A stretch of 64,000 nt of DNA from Allosphingosinicella vermicomposti (GTDB taxonomy: Bacteria; Pseudomonadota; Alphaproteobacteria; Sphingomonadales; Sphingomonadaceae). The notes below the pieces were generated by a model. The model searched no databases and had not been told where the DNA came from. It saw nothing but the letters and a program-made list of their open reading frames with translations. Of this stretch, positions 18,549 to 27,421 are shown one piece after another. The stretch's first letter is position 1. The number at the start of each line of letters is the position of its first letter. The stretch covers positions 430,372-494,371 of the forward strand of contig NZ_PXYJ01000003.1 of NCBI RefSeq assembly GCF_003012815.1, read 5' to 3'. Both the position numbers and the translations under genes were made by a program.

Positions 18549-19160
18549 TCAGCTTAAACGCGCGAGTGTGGCCTTCCGTACCAATTCAGACAGGCTCTTA
18601 GCCTGCATCTTCATCATGACATTGGCGCGATAGACCTCGACCGTGCGGGCACTGATTCCGAGATCGTAGGCGATGACCTTGTTCGCGGCGCCGGCGACGA
18701 GGCCGTCCATCACTTCCCGCTCACGCGGAGAAAGCTGCGATATGCGCTCGGCAATCTGATCCCGCTCCGCCTGGGCGGCCTGTTTGCCGGCCTGCTGTGC
18801 GAGCGCGGCGCGAATAGCGGAGAGCATTGCGGTGTCGTCGAACGGCTTTTCGATGAAATCGGCGACGCCAGCCTTCATTGCCTGGATGGCGAGCGGAACA
18901 TCGGCGTGGCCGGTCATGACGATCACCGGCACGCTTGCGCCGCGCTTCTTCAACTCGCCGACCAGTTCCACCCCATTCATGCCCGGCATGCGGACGTCGG
19001 TGACGACGCAGGCGTCGCCAAGCGGCGGACTGGCGTCGAGAAAGCCATCGGCCGACGCGAAGGACCGCACGTTCAGCCCCGCACAATCGATCAGAAACTC
19101 CAGCGAATGACGCACGCCTTCATCGTCGTCGATGACGTAGACGATTGGTTCAGCCACCAT
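18549..19160 (-). CDS. fixJ: Response regulator FixJ
   Basis: 203 residues: a receiver domain (D11, D12, phospho-acceptor D55 in VTDVRMPG, K105 in IEKPF) and a LuxR-type HTH ([15 protein letters not shown], then [14 protein letters not shown]). Start at 19160 follows a GGAGG site; the longer frame overlaps fixL too far. It overlaps the end of fixL by 11 bases. FixJ is phosphorylated by FixL when oxygen is low and activates transcription. The likely targets here are the neighbouring oxidase and haemoglobin genes (inference). The gene is close to, and convergent with, the MerR gene. Confidence 0.9.
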   Translation of the reverse strand: MVAEPIVYVIDDDEGVRHSLEFLIDCAGLNVRSFASADGFLDASPPLGDACVVTDVRMPGMNGVELVGELKKRGASVPVIVMTGHADVPLAIQAMKAGVADFIEKPFDDTAMLSAIRAALAQQAGKQAAQAERDQIAERISQLSPREREVMDGLVAGAANKVIAYDLGISARTVEVYRANVMMKMQAKSLSELVRKATLARLS

Positions 19161-20670
19161 CGAACACCTCCTCCGTTCCCACGCGCTGCAAGGTAAAACC
19201 GAACAACGCACCGCCCTGCTCGTTTTGCGCCGCCCAGATGCGCCCGCCATGCGCTTCCACGATGGTGCGAGAGATGGACAGGCCGACCCCCATACCTGTC
19301 GGCTTGGTCGTGATGAAGGGCTGGAACAGGTGATCGGCGATCTCAGGGCTGATCCCAGGACCAGTATCTAAAACCGTGACCACCGCCATGTCGTCGGCCG
19401 GCGTCACGCGGATGTCGAGGATGCGGTGGGAGGCGGAAGAAGCCGACATCGAGTCGACGGCGTTACGGACGAGATTGACGACCACCTGCTGGATCTGCAC
19501 CCGATCGACAAGGACGAGATCGACGTCCGGATCGAAGGCATATTGGACGCGGATGCCATGTTCCTTGGCGCCGACCAGGGCGAGCGCGCTCGCTTCCTCG
19601 ATGAGCTTCGGCAGGCTTTCGACGCTCCGTTCCGTCTCGCCGCGCGCAACGAAATCGCGCAGGCGGCGGATGATATCCCCGGCCCGTAACGCCTCGTCGC
19701 CCGCGCGCGATACGGCTTCGGCCACGCGGTCGTGCGGCACTTCGTCGCGGGCGAGCAGCATGCGGCTGCCCTTCAGGTAGTTGGCAATCGCCGACAGGGG
19801 CTGATTGAGTTCGTGCGCGAGGGCCGAGGCCATTTCGCCGAGCGCCGTCAGTCGGGAAACGTGGAGGAGTTCGGTCTGCAACTCCTGCAGCCTGGTCTCG
19901 GTCTGCTGGCGTTCGGTGAGGTCGCGGACGAAGCCAGTAAAATATGGCGCCCCCTCCATCCGCATCTCGCCGACCGACAATTCCATCGGAAAAGTCGATC
20001 CATCGCGCCGCTCGCCAACGACGACGCGGCCGGTACCAATGATGCGCCGTTCGCCGGTGCGGTAATAGCGCTCGAGATAGCCATCATGCGCTTCCCGGTA
20101 AGGTGAGGGCATCAGCATATTGACGTTGCGGCCGTTCACCTCTTCGGCTGTCCAGCCGAACAAGCGTTCGGCGGCGGGGCTGAAGTCCTGAATACATCCC
20201 GCCTGGTCGATGAGGACCATGGCGTCGGGCACCGTGTCGAGGATCGAGCGGAGATGCGCTTCACGCCGGGCCAGATCCGCATTGACTCGCTCGGCTTCCT
20301 CCCGCGCATTTTGGAACCATTCCCCGCCAAGCGCGACGGCAATGCCGATGAGGATGAAGGCGACTGCGGCGATCAGGCTGCCGGGTGCTATTGGACCGAC
20401 CATCCGATCGCACCACAGGCCGACGGCGGCGCCGGCGAGGCTGGCGAAGAGGCCCGCGCGGAGACCCGAGAAGGCGCCTGCGACCACGACGGCCGGCACG
20501 AAGAAGATGAAGGTCGCACGCTGCCCCAGATAATCGGCGAAGAGCAGCCGAATGGCGACGCCCGCGCCGATCGCAATGACGACGAGCAGCAAGGCCATCG
20601 GCAACGAGAGCTTGGGAAGTGAGATGCGCCGGGCGCGGGAGCGATTCGTCGAGGTCACTGCGGCGGCCAT
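19150..20670 (-). CDS. fixL: Oxygen-sensing histidine kinase FixL
   Basis: 506 residues: about four membrane helices (24-115), a PAS domain (about 135-250) and a kinase core (phospho-acceptor H286 in [11 protein letters not shown]-box [10 protein letters not shown]-boxes DTGPGIS and GMGVGLSIS). The PAS domain keeps the haem ligand and gate: H195 in [12 protein letters not shown] and R215 in IIGTGR align with the rhizobial FixL haem His and the O2-interacting Arg. This shows direct haem-based oxygen sensing rather than a generic PAS kinase. Divergent from the alternative oxidase gene, with a 151-base spacer. Confidence 0.93.
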   Translation of the reverse strand: MAAAVTSTNRSRARRISLPKLSLPMALLLVVIAIGAGVAIRLLFADYLGQRATFIFFVPAVVVAGAFSGLRAGLFASLAGAAVGLWCDRMVGPIAPGSLIAAVAFILIGIAVALGGEWFQNAREEAERVNADLARREAHLRSILDTVPDAMVLIDQAGCIQDFSPAAERLFGWTAEEVNGRNVNMLMPSPYREAHDGYLERYYRTGERRIIGTGRVVVGERRDGSTFPMELSVGEMRMEGAPYFTGFVRDLTERQQTETRLQELQTELLHVSRLTALGEMASALAHELNQPLSAIANYLKGSRMLLARDEVPHDRVAEAVSRAGDEALRAGDIIRRLRDFVARGETERSVESLPKLIEEASALALVGAKEHGIRVQYAFDPDVDLVLVDRVQIQQVVVNLVRNAVDSMSASSASHRILDIRVTPADDMAVVTVLDTGPGISPEIADHLFQPFITTKPTGMGVGLSISRTIVEAHGGRIWAAQNEQGGALFGFTLQRVGTEEVFDGG

Positions 20671-20821
20671 AGCGGAGAGGATTGGGCCGTTGTCACCTCC
20701 GGTATTTCCCTTAAGGGGCTCACGGTAGGGAGAAGATCCAAATTATGCGGCTCCCCTGCTTTCCCTAAAAACCCGGTCAACGGCGGCGCTCAAGTGATCG
20801 CCCAGATACCGGAGAAGTTCC

Positions 20822-21511
20822 ATGACTGCACCATTGATCGATCTTGGCGTCCACCACCAGCCCAAGGGTCTGTCGGACCGCGTGGCCTACGGTTTCACGA
20901 AAGCGCTGCGCTGGTCGGCCGATACTTTCTTCGCCGAACGTTATGGCCACCGCGCGGTGGTACTCGAAACGGTGGCGGCGGTGCCGGGCATGGTCGGCGC
21001 CACGATCAACCACCTCGCCTGCCTACGTCGCATGTGCGACGACAAGGGCTGGATCAAGACGCTGATGGACGAAGCCGAAAATGAGCGCATGCACCTCATG
21101 ACGTTCATCGAAATTTCGAAGCCCACATTCTTCGAGCGCGCCGTGATCATCGGCGTACAATGGGTATTCTATCTCTTCTTCTTCGCGCTCTATCTGATCA
21201 GCTCGAAGACGGCGCACCGGGTGGTCGGCTATTTCGAGGAAGAAGCGGTGATCAGCTATACCCACTACCTTGCCGAGATCGACGAGGGCCGCTCGGAAAA
21301 TGTGGCTGCGCCCGAAATCGCCAAGCGCTACTGGGGCCTTGCCGACACTGCGACGCTTCGCGACGTCGTGCTGGTGGTCCGGGCGGACGAAGCCCATCAC
21401 CGCGACGTAAACCACGGCTATGCCAACGAGCTTGCGGGACTCCCCGTCGGCACCGTGGCACCCTGCCCCCCGCATGCGGCTCTCGAGCCGACTTGGAAGC
21501 AGGCCGCCTGA
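20822..21511 (+). CDS. aox: Alternative oxidase (AOX)
   Basis: 229 residues of the di-iron alternative oxidase family, which takes electrons from ubiquinol to O2 without pumping protons and resists cyanide. The iron ligands are all visible: E49 (LETVAAVPG), E88 and H91 (NERMHL), E139 or E140 (FEEEA), E190 and H193 ([12 protein letters not shown]). It has two membrane-bordering hydrophobic stretches. Start follows GGAGAAG. The gene is divergent from fixLJ, which suggests oxygen control, and ends in a strong terminator. Bacterial AOX is uncommon outside alphaproteobacteria. Confidence 0.95.
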   Translation: MTAPLIDLGVHHQPKGLSDRVAYGFTKALRWSADTFFAERYGHRAVVLETVAAVPGMVGATINHLACLRRMCDDKGWIKTLMDEAENERMHLMTFIEISKPTFFERAVIIGVQWVFYLFFFALYLISSKTAHRVVGYFEEEAVISYTHYLAEIDEGRSENVAAPEIAKRYWGLADTATLRDVVLVVRADEAHHRDVNHGYANELAGLPVGTVAPCPPHAALEPTWKQAA

Positions 21512-21519
21512 CGAAGGCC

Positions 21520-21553
21520 GAACCGGCGGCAAGTGGCCGCCGGTTCCTTTTTT
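21520..21553 (+). terminator. Rho-independent terminator after aox
   Basis: An 11-base stem GAACCGGCGGC / GCCGCCGGTTC with a five-base loop, followed within one base by six T. It separates aox from the receiver gene that starts 13 bases later, so the downstream genes depend on read-through or their own promoter. Confidence 0.85.
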
Positions 21554-21566
21554 CCGGAGAAGAAGA

Positions 21567-21929
21567 ATGTACGCCGCCCGCCCCGTCCTCCTATACGATG
21601 GCGATCCCGCACTGCTCGCCTCCCTCCAATTCTCGCTCGAGTTGGAGGGCTTTCGAGTCGCGGACGGATCAGCGAGGGGAAGCGATCCGCGCGAAGCGGC
21701 ATGTATGGTGATCGACCAGCGCTTCGGCTCGAACGGTGGACTGTCTTTCCTCGCCGACCTCCGCACCGCGGGTTGCGAAGGACGGGCCATTCTCCTGGCG
21801 ACGAATCCAACCCGCCGCGTCCGGCAGGCGGCCAGCGACGCAGGCGCCCTGCTGATCGAAAAGCCGCTTCTCGGCGAGGCGCTCACCCGCGCGTTGCGTA
21901 GCATCGTCAACGACAATGAGGCCGCCTGA
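21567..21929 (+). CDS. Lone receiver-domain protein
   Basis: 120 residues, a response-regulator receiver fold without an output domain. Seen are DGDPALL at the first acidic site (only one clear Asp pair member left), CMVIDQRF with the presumed phospho-acceptor Asp, LLATN and IEKPL with the conserved Lys. ATG at 21567 follows GGAGAAGAAG; the frame open upstream lies in the terminator and aox. It may act as a phosphate sink or connector to FixL (inference). It is followed after one base by the haemoglobin gene. Confidence 0.75.
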   Translation: MYAARPVLLYDGDPALLASLQFSLELEGFRVADGSARGSDPREAACMVIDQRFGSNGGLSFLADLRTAGCEGRAILLATNPTRRVRQAASDAGALLIEKPLLGEALTRALRSIVNDNEAA

Positions 21930-21930
21930 C

Positions 21931-22326
21931 ATGAATGCCCCTGCCCTTTCCGAACAACAGATCGAAGCCGTGGTGTCCGCTTTTTACACCCGCGTCCGCC
22001 AAGACGGTTTGCTCGGCCCTGTGTTCAACGATGCCATCGACGATTGGCCCGAACATCTCGTGAAGCTTCAGGCTTTCTGGTCCTCCGTCATGCTCGGCAC
22101 GGGCCGTTACAAGGGCCGCCCCATGCCCGCGCACGTCCGTCACGCGGATCGGATCACGCCGGAAAGCTTTGAACGCTGGCTGACCCTCTGGCGCGAGACG
22201 ACAACGGACCTCTTGCCGCCGCTTGCCGCTGCGGCGCTACAGGACAAGGCCGCCCGTATTGCCGAGAGTCTGTCGCTCGGCATCCAATTCTATCGCGATC
22301 GGTCTCCGGTTTCCGCAGAGCTATAG
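21931..22326 (+). CDS. Group III truncated haemoglobin
   Basis: 131 residues with the group III pattern: Tyr B10 region (FYTRVRQDGLLGPVF), a WPEHLVKLQAFWSSVM helix, a proximal-His region (HVRHADRITPESFERWL; H68 or H71 is the haem ligand) and a C-terminal helix. Members bind O2 or NO and protect respiration. ATG at 21931 is preferred (one base after the receiver stop); ATG 21916 is possible. Its place behind FixLJ and AOX fits low-oxygen or NO defence. Confidence 0.88.
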   Translation: MNAPALSEQQIEAVVSAFYTRVRQDGLLGPVFNDAIDDWPEHLVKLQAFWSSVMLGTGRYKGRPMPAHVRHADRITPESFERWLTLWRETTTDLLPPLAAAALQDKAARIAESLSLGIQFYRDRSPVSAEL

Positions 22327-22473
22327 CCGTCCTTCGCGTCGCGGCCGGAGGATTGCTCACATTCCCGGTAAGTGTGACCGCCAATATCTCCTTCTCCAGG
22401 GACACCTACGCAGCGCCGCCCGTTTGAGCAGTATCCGGCTGCCGATAGCGGGCAGCCGCAGGAGTGTCTCAGG

Positions 22474-22644
22474 ATGGTCGCAGGCCCCGAACCCGATATG
22501 CCCGAACGGCGCTTGAGGCGAGATGAGAAGCTTCCCAGCCCGAAAGACTCGGCACGCGCGGAACGCCAGAATGAATTGTTGGACGAAGGGCTTCGCGAGA
22601 CGTTTCCGGCGAGCGACCCGGTCAGCGTGGTCCGCCTGAAATGA
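22474..22644 (+). CDS. Small conserved-type protein (56 aa) with TFPASDPVS motif
   Basis: A short frame with an AGGAG site eight or so bases before its ATG. The product is charged and ends in NELLDEGLRETFPASDPVSV, a tail I know from small proteins of unknown function in alphaproteobacteria (consensus E/L-x-E-x-FPASDP). No membrane segment. It lies between the haemoglobin and the broken glycosylase gene, same strand. Confidence 0.6.
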   Translation: MVAGPEPDMPERRLRRDEKLPSPKDSARAERQNELLDEGLRETFPASDPVSVVRLK

Positions 22645-22669
22645 TTTCTGTGATCGACCTCATCCGGCC

Positions 22670-22899
22670 ATGACCGCATTTGAGGAGCTGGTCGCGTCGG
22701 TACGAGCTTGCCGGCTATGCGAGGGCATCCTGCCGGGGGAGCCGCGGCCGGTGATCCAGATATCGCCGTCTGCCAGGCAACTCATCGCAAGCCAGGCGCC
22801 CGGCACCAAGGTCCATGCCTCCGGAATCCGTGGTTCGAAGCCGATTTGCTTCTCGAACTACGCAAGCGCGTGCAGGACATTCTGGGAAGAGAAGGATGA
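22670..22899 (+). pseudogene. Uracil-DNA glycosylase family remnant with internal deletion
   Basis: The first 53 residues (FEELVASVRACRLC, GPRP-like PRPVIQI, SARQLIASQAPGTKVHASG) are the N-terminus of a UdgX-like uracil-DNA glycosylase, including iron-sulfur Cys residues and the GQAPG-like motif (here SQAPGTK). Near 22825 the frame changes and, in the +1-shifted frame, the known C-terminal end NPWFEADLLLELRKRV follows and stops at 22899. About 120 central residues are missing. Both ends are preserved, so this is an internal deletion, not end erosion. Its TGA overlaps the ATG of the DUF488 gene by ATGA. Confidence 0.8.
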
Positions 22900-23441
22900 G
22901 CGGATTCGCAACTGACCATCCGATCTATACGATCGGCCATTCCACCCGATCCATCGAGGAATTCGTCGATATTCTGCGCGGCGGAAATGTTCGATGCGTG
23001 GTCGATGTCCGGACAATCCCGAGATCGCGAACCAATCCGCAATATAATCTCGATACCTTGCCCGAAACGCTGTCGCGCTGGCAGGTCCGGCACACGATTA
23101 TCGAGGCGCTCGGAGGGCGGCGTGGCCGCCAGAAGCAGGTCGCGCCGGACATTAACGGCTTTTGGGACAATCAGAGCTTCCACAATTATGCCGATTACGC
23201 CCTGTCCGGAGAGTTTCGAGCGGGCCTCAAGGAACTCAAAGAATTGGCGGAGCAGATGCCGTGCGCCATCATGTGCTCCGAAGCCGTCTGGTGGCGCTGC
23301 CATCGGCGCCTCATTTCCGATTACCTGCTGGCTGAGGGATGGACGGTTCTCCACCTCATGGGCCGCGGCCGGATCGAGCCGGCGAAGCTCAACCCGGCCG
23401 CCAAGGTTGCCGGGGAGTTGATTACCTACCCGGCGGCGTAG
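22896..23441 (+). CDS. DUF488 family protein
   Basis: 181 residues. The family signature is clear: IYTIGHSTRSIEEFVDIL at the N-terminus, VVDVRTIPRSRTNPQYN, and later CSEAVWWRCHRRLISDYL with a Cys and a His pair. Function is unknown; the family is found with DNA repair and stress genes. ATG at 22896 follows AGAAGG and overlaps the stop of the glycosylase remnant, so the pair was once translationally coupled. Confidence 0.88.
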   Translation: MSGFATDHPIYTIGHSTRSIEEFVDILRGGNVRCVVDVRTIPRSRTNPQYNLDTLPETLSRWQVRHTIIEALGGRRGRQKQVAPDINGFWDNQSFHNYADYALSGEFRAGLKELKELAEQMPCAIMCSEAVWWRCHRRLISDYLLAEGWTVLHLMGRGRIEPAKLNPAAKVAGELITYPAA

Positions 23442-23631
23442 GAGCGGCGCGATGTGCCACCTCGCAAACTGAGCGCCGGTTGACACTCGGGTTCGTGCGG
23501 CCCACCTTGGCATCATGCATCGCATACCATCCTTCCGGCGTTTTCGCGCGCATTCGGGCCAGCTTCTCGCAGGCAATTAGCCCCAGGCCATAGTAGCGAA
23601 AGCGCGTCGGGTCTGGGGTCGGCTCACTCAC
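23422..23631 (-). CDS. Possible small unknown protein (69 aa)
   Basis: A GTG-started frame on the minus strand with third-base GC like that of the neighbours. The N-terminal 50 residues look protein-like (RFRYYGLGLIACEKLARMR), the rest overlaps the end of the DUF488 gene by 20 bases. No motif and no good ribosome-binding site. It may be spurious. Confidence 0.3.
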   Translation of the reverse strand: MSEPTPDPTRFRYYGLGLIACEKLARMRAKTPEGWYAMHDAKVGRTNPSVNRRSVCEVAHRAAPTPPGR

Positions 23632-23699
23632 AGGATGATGTTCACGATCAGCGAAGCCCGCTGGTCTTTTTCAGAGCGTCATCACGCCCAACGCACAGC

Positions 23700-24125
23700 A
23701 TGGTGATGGTAATGCAAAAAGCTTTCGCGCGTCCCGGCGCCACAAAACCGGCAATCCAGATTTCCGAAACAGATTACGAGCTGATCGCCAATCATGCGAT
23801 CAGGCTGGAGACCCGCTTTCCCGAACAGGCGAAGATGCTGTTCTCGGAGATCGACAGGGCCAAGGTCTATCCGGCGGAAAAACTCCCGCCCGATGTGGTG
23901 ACGCTGGGATCGGTCGTCTCCTATTCCGACGATAGCAGCGGCGCCGTCCGGCAAGTCCGGCTGGTGGTGCCCGGGGAAGCCGATATCGAGAAAGGCCAAG
24001 TCTCGATCGTAACGCCGGTGGGCGTCGGGTTGATCGGCCTGAAAGCTGGCCAGTCGATCGATTGGCCCTGCCCCGATGGCAGGCCGCGCATCCTCACAAT
24101 CCTGGATGTCACCAGGCCAGCCTAG
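23700..24125 (+). CDS. rnk: Rnk-like regulator of nucleoside diphosphate kinase (GreA/B C-terminal fold)
   Basis: About 141 residues. The C-terminal part has the Gre/Rnk FKBP-like fold (VTLGSVVSYSDD, VRLVVPGEADIEKGQVSI, TPVGVGLIGLKAGQSIDW), without a Gre coiled coil long enough to enter RNA polymerase. Rnk proteins bind RNA polymerase and compete with Gre factors. Three in-frame ATG codons (23700, 23706, 23712) precede QKAFARPG and the exact start is open. It precedes the glutamate-synthase-like gene in the same direction. Confidence 0.82.
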   Translation: MVMVMQKAFARPGATKPAIQISETDYELIANHAIRLETRFPEQAKMLFSEIDRAKVYPAEKLPPDVVTLGSVVSYSDDSSGAVRQVRLVVPGEADIEKGQVSIVTPVGVGLIGLKAGQSIDWPCPDGRPRILTILDVTRPA

Positions 24126-24200
24126 CCCTCGCCTGAATGAGCGGATGGGACATCCTGTCCGCATAGGCGTTGCGTCATCAAAAGCAGGAAGAGAGCGCCC

Positions 24201-25799
24201 GTGTTTTTCTCCCGATTTACTGTCCTTGGCATCAGTTTGGTTACAGCGATTGTTTCCGGCTATTACCTTCCGGCCGTCTGGGCCATTCCGCTGTTCCTGA
24301 CCGGCGCGGGCCTCACTCTTGTTGGCATTTACGACTCGGCCCAGCCGCTCCACTCGGTGCGCCGCAACTATCCGATCATCGGGCGGCTTCGCTGGCTTTT
24401 CGAGGAGATTCGCCCGGAAATCCGGCAATATCTGATCGAGGGAGATCGGGAAGAAACGCCCTTTTCCCGAAGCCAGCGATCATTGGTCTACGCACGCGCC
24501 AAGAACGAGAGCAGCGACCGCGCTTTCGGGACGCTCGTCGACGTTTACGAGAATGGCTATGAGTTCATCGCCCATTCGACACGGCCCGCTCCTCCTGCCG
24601 ATCCTGCCACGTTCCGTGTCCCGATCGGCGGGGACGATTGCACCCAGCCTTATTCCGCATCGATCTTCAACATCTCCGCCATGAGCTTCGGTTCGTTGAG
24701 CGCGAAGGCCATCCTCGCTTTGAACAAAGGCGCGAAGATGGGCGGTTTCGCCCACGATACCGGAGAAGGCAGCATCAGCCCCTATCACCGCGAGCATGGC
24801 GGCGACCTGATCTGGGAGATTGGCAGCGGCTATTTCGGGTGCCGCACCGCGGACGGCAACTTCGATCCCATCCGCTTCGCCGAACAGGCGGCCGATCCAC
24901 AGGTGAAGATGATCGAGCTCAAGCTCAGCCAGGGGGCAAAGCCCGGCCATGGCGGCATCTTGCCAGCCGAAAAGGTGAGCGCCGAAATTTCCGCCACGAG
25001 AGGGGTGCCGATGGGCGAGGATTGCCTCTCCCCTGCCCGCCACCGCGCCTTTTCAACCCCGCTGGAGATGATGCATTTCATCGCGCAGTTGCGCCGCCTC
25101 TCGAAGGGCAAGCCGGTCGGCTTCAAATTGTGCATAGGCCAGCCGTGGGAATTCATGGGCATGGTGAAGGCGATGCGGGAAACCGGCATCTACCCGGACT
25201 TCATCGTCGTGGACGGTGCCGAGGGCGGCACAGGCGCCTCCCCACTGGAATTTTCCGATCATCTCGGCATGCCGATGCGGGAAAGCCTGCTCTTCGTGCA
25301 CAACACGCTGGTCGGCACCGGCATCCGCGGCAAGATCAAGGTCGGCGCCGCTGGGAAGATCATCAGCGGCTTCGACATCGCGGCCGTCATGGCGCTCGGC
25401 GCCGATTGGACGAATGCCGGACGCGGTTTCATGTTCGCGCTTGGCTGCATCCAATCGCTCACCTGCCACACAAATCGGTGCCCGGTCGGCGTCGCGACGC
25501 AGGATCCGATGCGCCAGCGCGCGCTGGTCGTGCCGGAAAAGGCCGAACGCGTTCACAACTTCCACCGCAACACCCTGGCGGCGCTGTCGGATATGATCGC
25601 GGCAGCGGGGCTTGAGCATCCAAGCCGGATCGGTCCGCATCATCTGGTCAGGCGAGTCAGCCTCACGGAAATCCGCATGTTCTCCCAGCTTCACATCTTC
25701 CTGGAAGAAGGCGAACTGCTGACCGACGCGCATAACCGGGACTTTTACAGCGCCGCATGGCGCGCGGCGCAGTCCGGGAGTTTCGAACTTGCTGCATGA
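24201..25799 (+). CDS. FMN-binding glutamate synthase family protein
   Basis: 532 residues. Two membrane helices at the N-terminus (about 8-46) are followed by the FMN barrel of the glutamate synthase large subunit: MSFGSLSAKAI, GEGSISPYH, GHGG, GAEGGTGASPLEF, and a C-x5-C-x4-C cluster (GCIQSLTCHTNRCPVG) that would hold a [3Fe-4S] centre. The amidotransferase domain is absent, so it is not a full GltB. The substrate of this stand-alone class is not settled. Start is GTG at 24201 after GGAAGAGAG. It is convergent with the MreB-like gene, 14 bases apart. Confidence 0.88.
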   Translation: MFFSRFTVLGISLVTAIVSGYYLPAVWAIPLFLTGAGLTLVGIYDSAQPLHSVRRNYPIIGRLRWLFEEIRPEIRQYLIEGDREETPFSRSQRSLVYARAKNESSDRAFGTLVDVYENGYEFIAHSTRPAPPADPATFRVPIGGDDCTQPYSASIFNISAMSFGSLSAKAILALNKGAKMGGFAHDTGEGSISPYHREHGGDLIWEIGSGYFGCRTADGNFDPIRFAEQAADPQVKMIELKLSQGAKPGHGGILPAEKVSAEISATRGVPMGEDCLSPARHRAFSTPLEMMHFIAQLRRLSKGKPVGFKLCIGQPWEFMGMVKAMRETGIYPDFIVVDGAEGGTGASPLEFSDHLGMPMRESLLFVHNTLVGTGIRGKIKVGAAGKIISGFDIAAVMALGADWTNAGRGFMFALGCIQSLTCHTNRCPVGVATQDPMRQRALVVPEKAERVHNFHRNTLAALSDMIAAAGLEHPSRIGPHHLVRRVSLTEIRMFSQLHIFLEEGELLTDAHNRDFYSAAWRAAQSGSFELAA

Positions 25800-25813
25800 C
25801 CGTCACCCTATCC

Positions 25814-26836
25814 TCAGGACCGGCCCCAAGCCTCTTCAAGAAGCTTCTCGAGACCCGCGGCAACGCTATTCAGCGGCTGATCGGGCGAGCGGACCTCCAG
25901 CCCTGTAGCTTTGGTGATCAGTTTTTTAAGGAGGTTCACCATCGAAGCGCCTCCCGTCACGACGATGCCGTCCTCGAAGATGTCCTGGCTCAGTTCGGGT
26001 GGCGTTTCCGCAAGGGCAGCCGTGATCGTGCTGACGATCTCCTTCAAATGCCGCTCGAAAACAACCAGAAGTTCGGAACAGGGCAGTTCGAGCGTCTCGG
26101 GGAGGCCCGTGGCGAGATTCTGACCCCGGACGGTCACCCTCCCTGCCTCTCCGCCTTCCTCCAGCAGCCTTATCGCTTCGCGCTTGAGGCCTTCCGCGGC
26201 GTGCGGCCCAATGTGAAAGCGGTGACGCAAATGCAGGTGATCGGCGATCCCCTCTTCCAGCGTGTCTCCACCGATCCGCACCGACTTTGAAAGGCAGATG
26301 CTGGCAAGGGAGATGACCGCCACCTCCGTCGTGCCTGCTCCGCAATCGACCAGCATCCGCCCGCGCGGCTGCGTGATATCGAGCCCCACGCCGATGGCCG
26401 CTAGCAGCGGCTCTGGCAGAAGCTCTACTTTCCGGATGCCCGCATCGTGAGCGACCGTCTTCAACGCACTTCGCTCGGCCTGCGTCGCGTCGGCGGGCAC
26501 TCCGATGAGCGCGCTGAGGCGCGAACCAGGCCAACCGCGGTTCGCGCGCACCGCATAGCGAAGCATTTCCCTGCCCGCCTCGATATCGCTGAGAACGCCG
26601 CCCCGAAGCGGCCGCGCGATCCGCAGATTGTCCGTCAAACGGCCGGCCATCTGACTGGCGGCGGTCCCGGCAGCCACCAACGGACGCTTCCGCCCGCCCG
26701 CAGCGAAGCAGCATATTGTCGGCTCTTCGAACACGACGCCGGCACCCCGCTTGATCACGATGGTGTTGGCTGTACCAAGATCGATAGCGATGTCCGCTTT
26801 GAAGGAGTTGGCGGCGTTGAGATAGGCACTCATCAT
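25814..26836 (-). CDS. MreB/Mbl-like actin-fold protein
   Basis: 340 residues with the actin-type nucleotide motifs: DLGTANTIV (phosphate 1), LVDCGAGTTEVAVI (phosphate 2), VTGGASMVNLL (adenosine). The length is normal for MreB. It stands alone, away from mreCD and other cell-wall genes, and its sequence departs from housekeeping MreB in several loops, so it is probably a second paralogue. Two ATG codons in tandem open the frame. Confidence 0.82.
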   Translation of the reverse strand: MMSAYLNAANSFKADIAIDLGTANTIVIKRGAGVVFEEPTICCFAAGGRKRPLVAAGTAASQMAGRLTDNLRIARPLRGGVLSDIEAGREMLRYAVRANRGWPGSRLSALIGVPADATQAERSALKTVAHDAGIRKVELLPEPLLAAIGVGLDITQPRGRMLVDCGAGTTEVAVISLASICLSKSVRIGGDTLEEGIADHLHLRHRFHIGPHAAEGLKREAIRLLEEGGEAGRVTVRGQNLATGLPETLELPCSELLVVFERHLKEIVSTITAALAETPPELSQDIFEDGIVVTGGASMVNLLKKLITKATGLEVRSPDQPLNSVAAGLEKLLEEAWGRS

Positions 26837-27164
26837 GCCGGCCTAACAGATAGTTTCAGACATGGCACTCCTATGGTTCAGCCGAACGGGAGTACCGATG
26901 CCCCTGGCTTCCGAATAGCTTGTTCCTGTGGCTTTGATGCCCATATTGGAAGGACCATGATCACCTTCGTTCCACATCCCGAACTGCATCCAGGCAGCAG
27001 CACCGAGCGACTGTAAGCCCTGGGTCCGAAGGCGGCAGCGCCGCCGATCCGGGGCTGTGGGAATCTCTTCCCCGATCTTTCCATCGTCATTGAGAATGAG
27101 GCCGGCCGCGGAAGATCGCTTCCGGCAGTGTCTTTCAATGATGTCAGTCGTTAGGAGATGCATC
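26837..27164. other. Intergenic stretch between divergent genes
   Basis: About 330 bases between the MreB-like gene and the small gene at 27165. Overlapping frames on both strands show no family motif. A GC hairpin GGCGGC-AGC-GCCGCC (27031-27045) is the only structure I see; it lacks a T-run. Confidence 0.4.
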
Positions 27165-27383
27165 ATGTTTTGCGACAGGTTCGTTGTTGAAAGCAGTAGA
27201 AGAGTGGTTGGGGTCGCCGTGAAGGTTCCCGGCGGGTTCAAATTCTTCTCGTCAGACCCGGGGTTCGACGCCCTGGAAGCCAAAACCTTTCCTCGCGCCC
27301 GCACCCTTATCAGCCGCGTCGCCGATTTCGGCCGCAGGCGCCGGGAGAAGAAAGCGGAGGCCGCGCTGCCAACACTGAACTAA
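27165..27383 (+). CDS. Small basic protein of unknown function (72 aa)
   Basis: ATG at 27165 follows a TAGGAG site; the longer frame from 27057 has no such site. The product (FVVESSRRVVGVAVKVPGG, then FKFFSSDPGFDALEAKTFPR) resembles short sphingomonad proteins of unknown function that begin with a beta-rich head and end in a basic helix. It lacks a signal peptide and membrane segments. Confidence 0.65.
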   Translation: MFCDRFVVESSRRVVGVAVKVPGGFKFFSSDPGFDALEAKTFPRARTLISRVADFGRRRREKKAEAALPTLN

Positions 27384-27421
27384 GCAGCGCGCTCTCTTGC
27401 CTTGGCCATCTGGGGCTTGTG

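Noticed and set aside
27031..27045. GC hairpin upstream of the small gene at 27165
   Set aside because: Short, without a T-run and not next to a gene end; not called a terminator or riboswitch.
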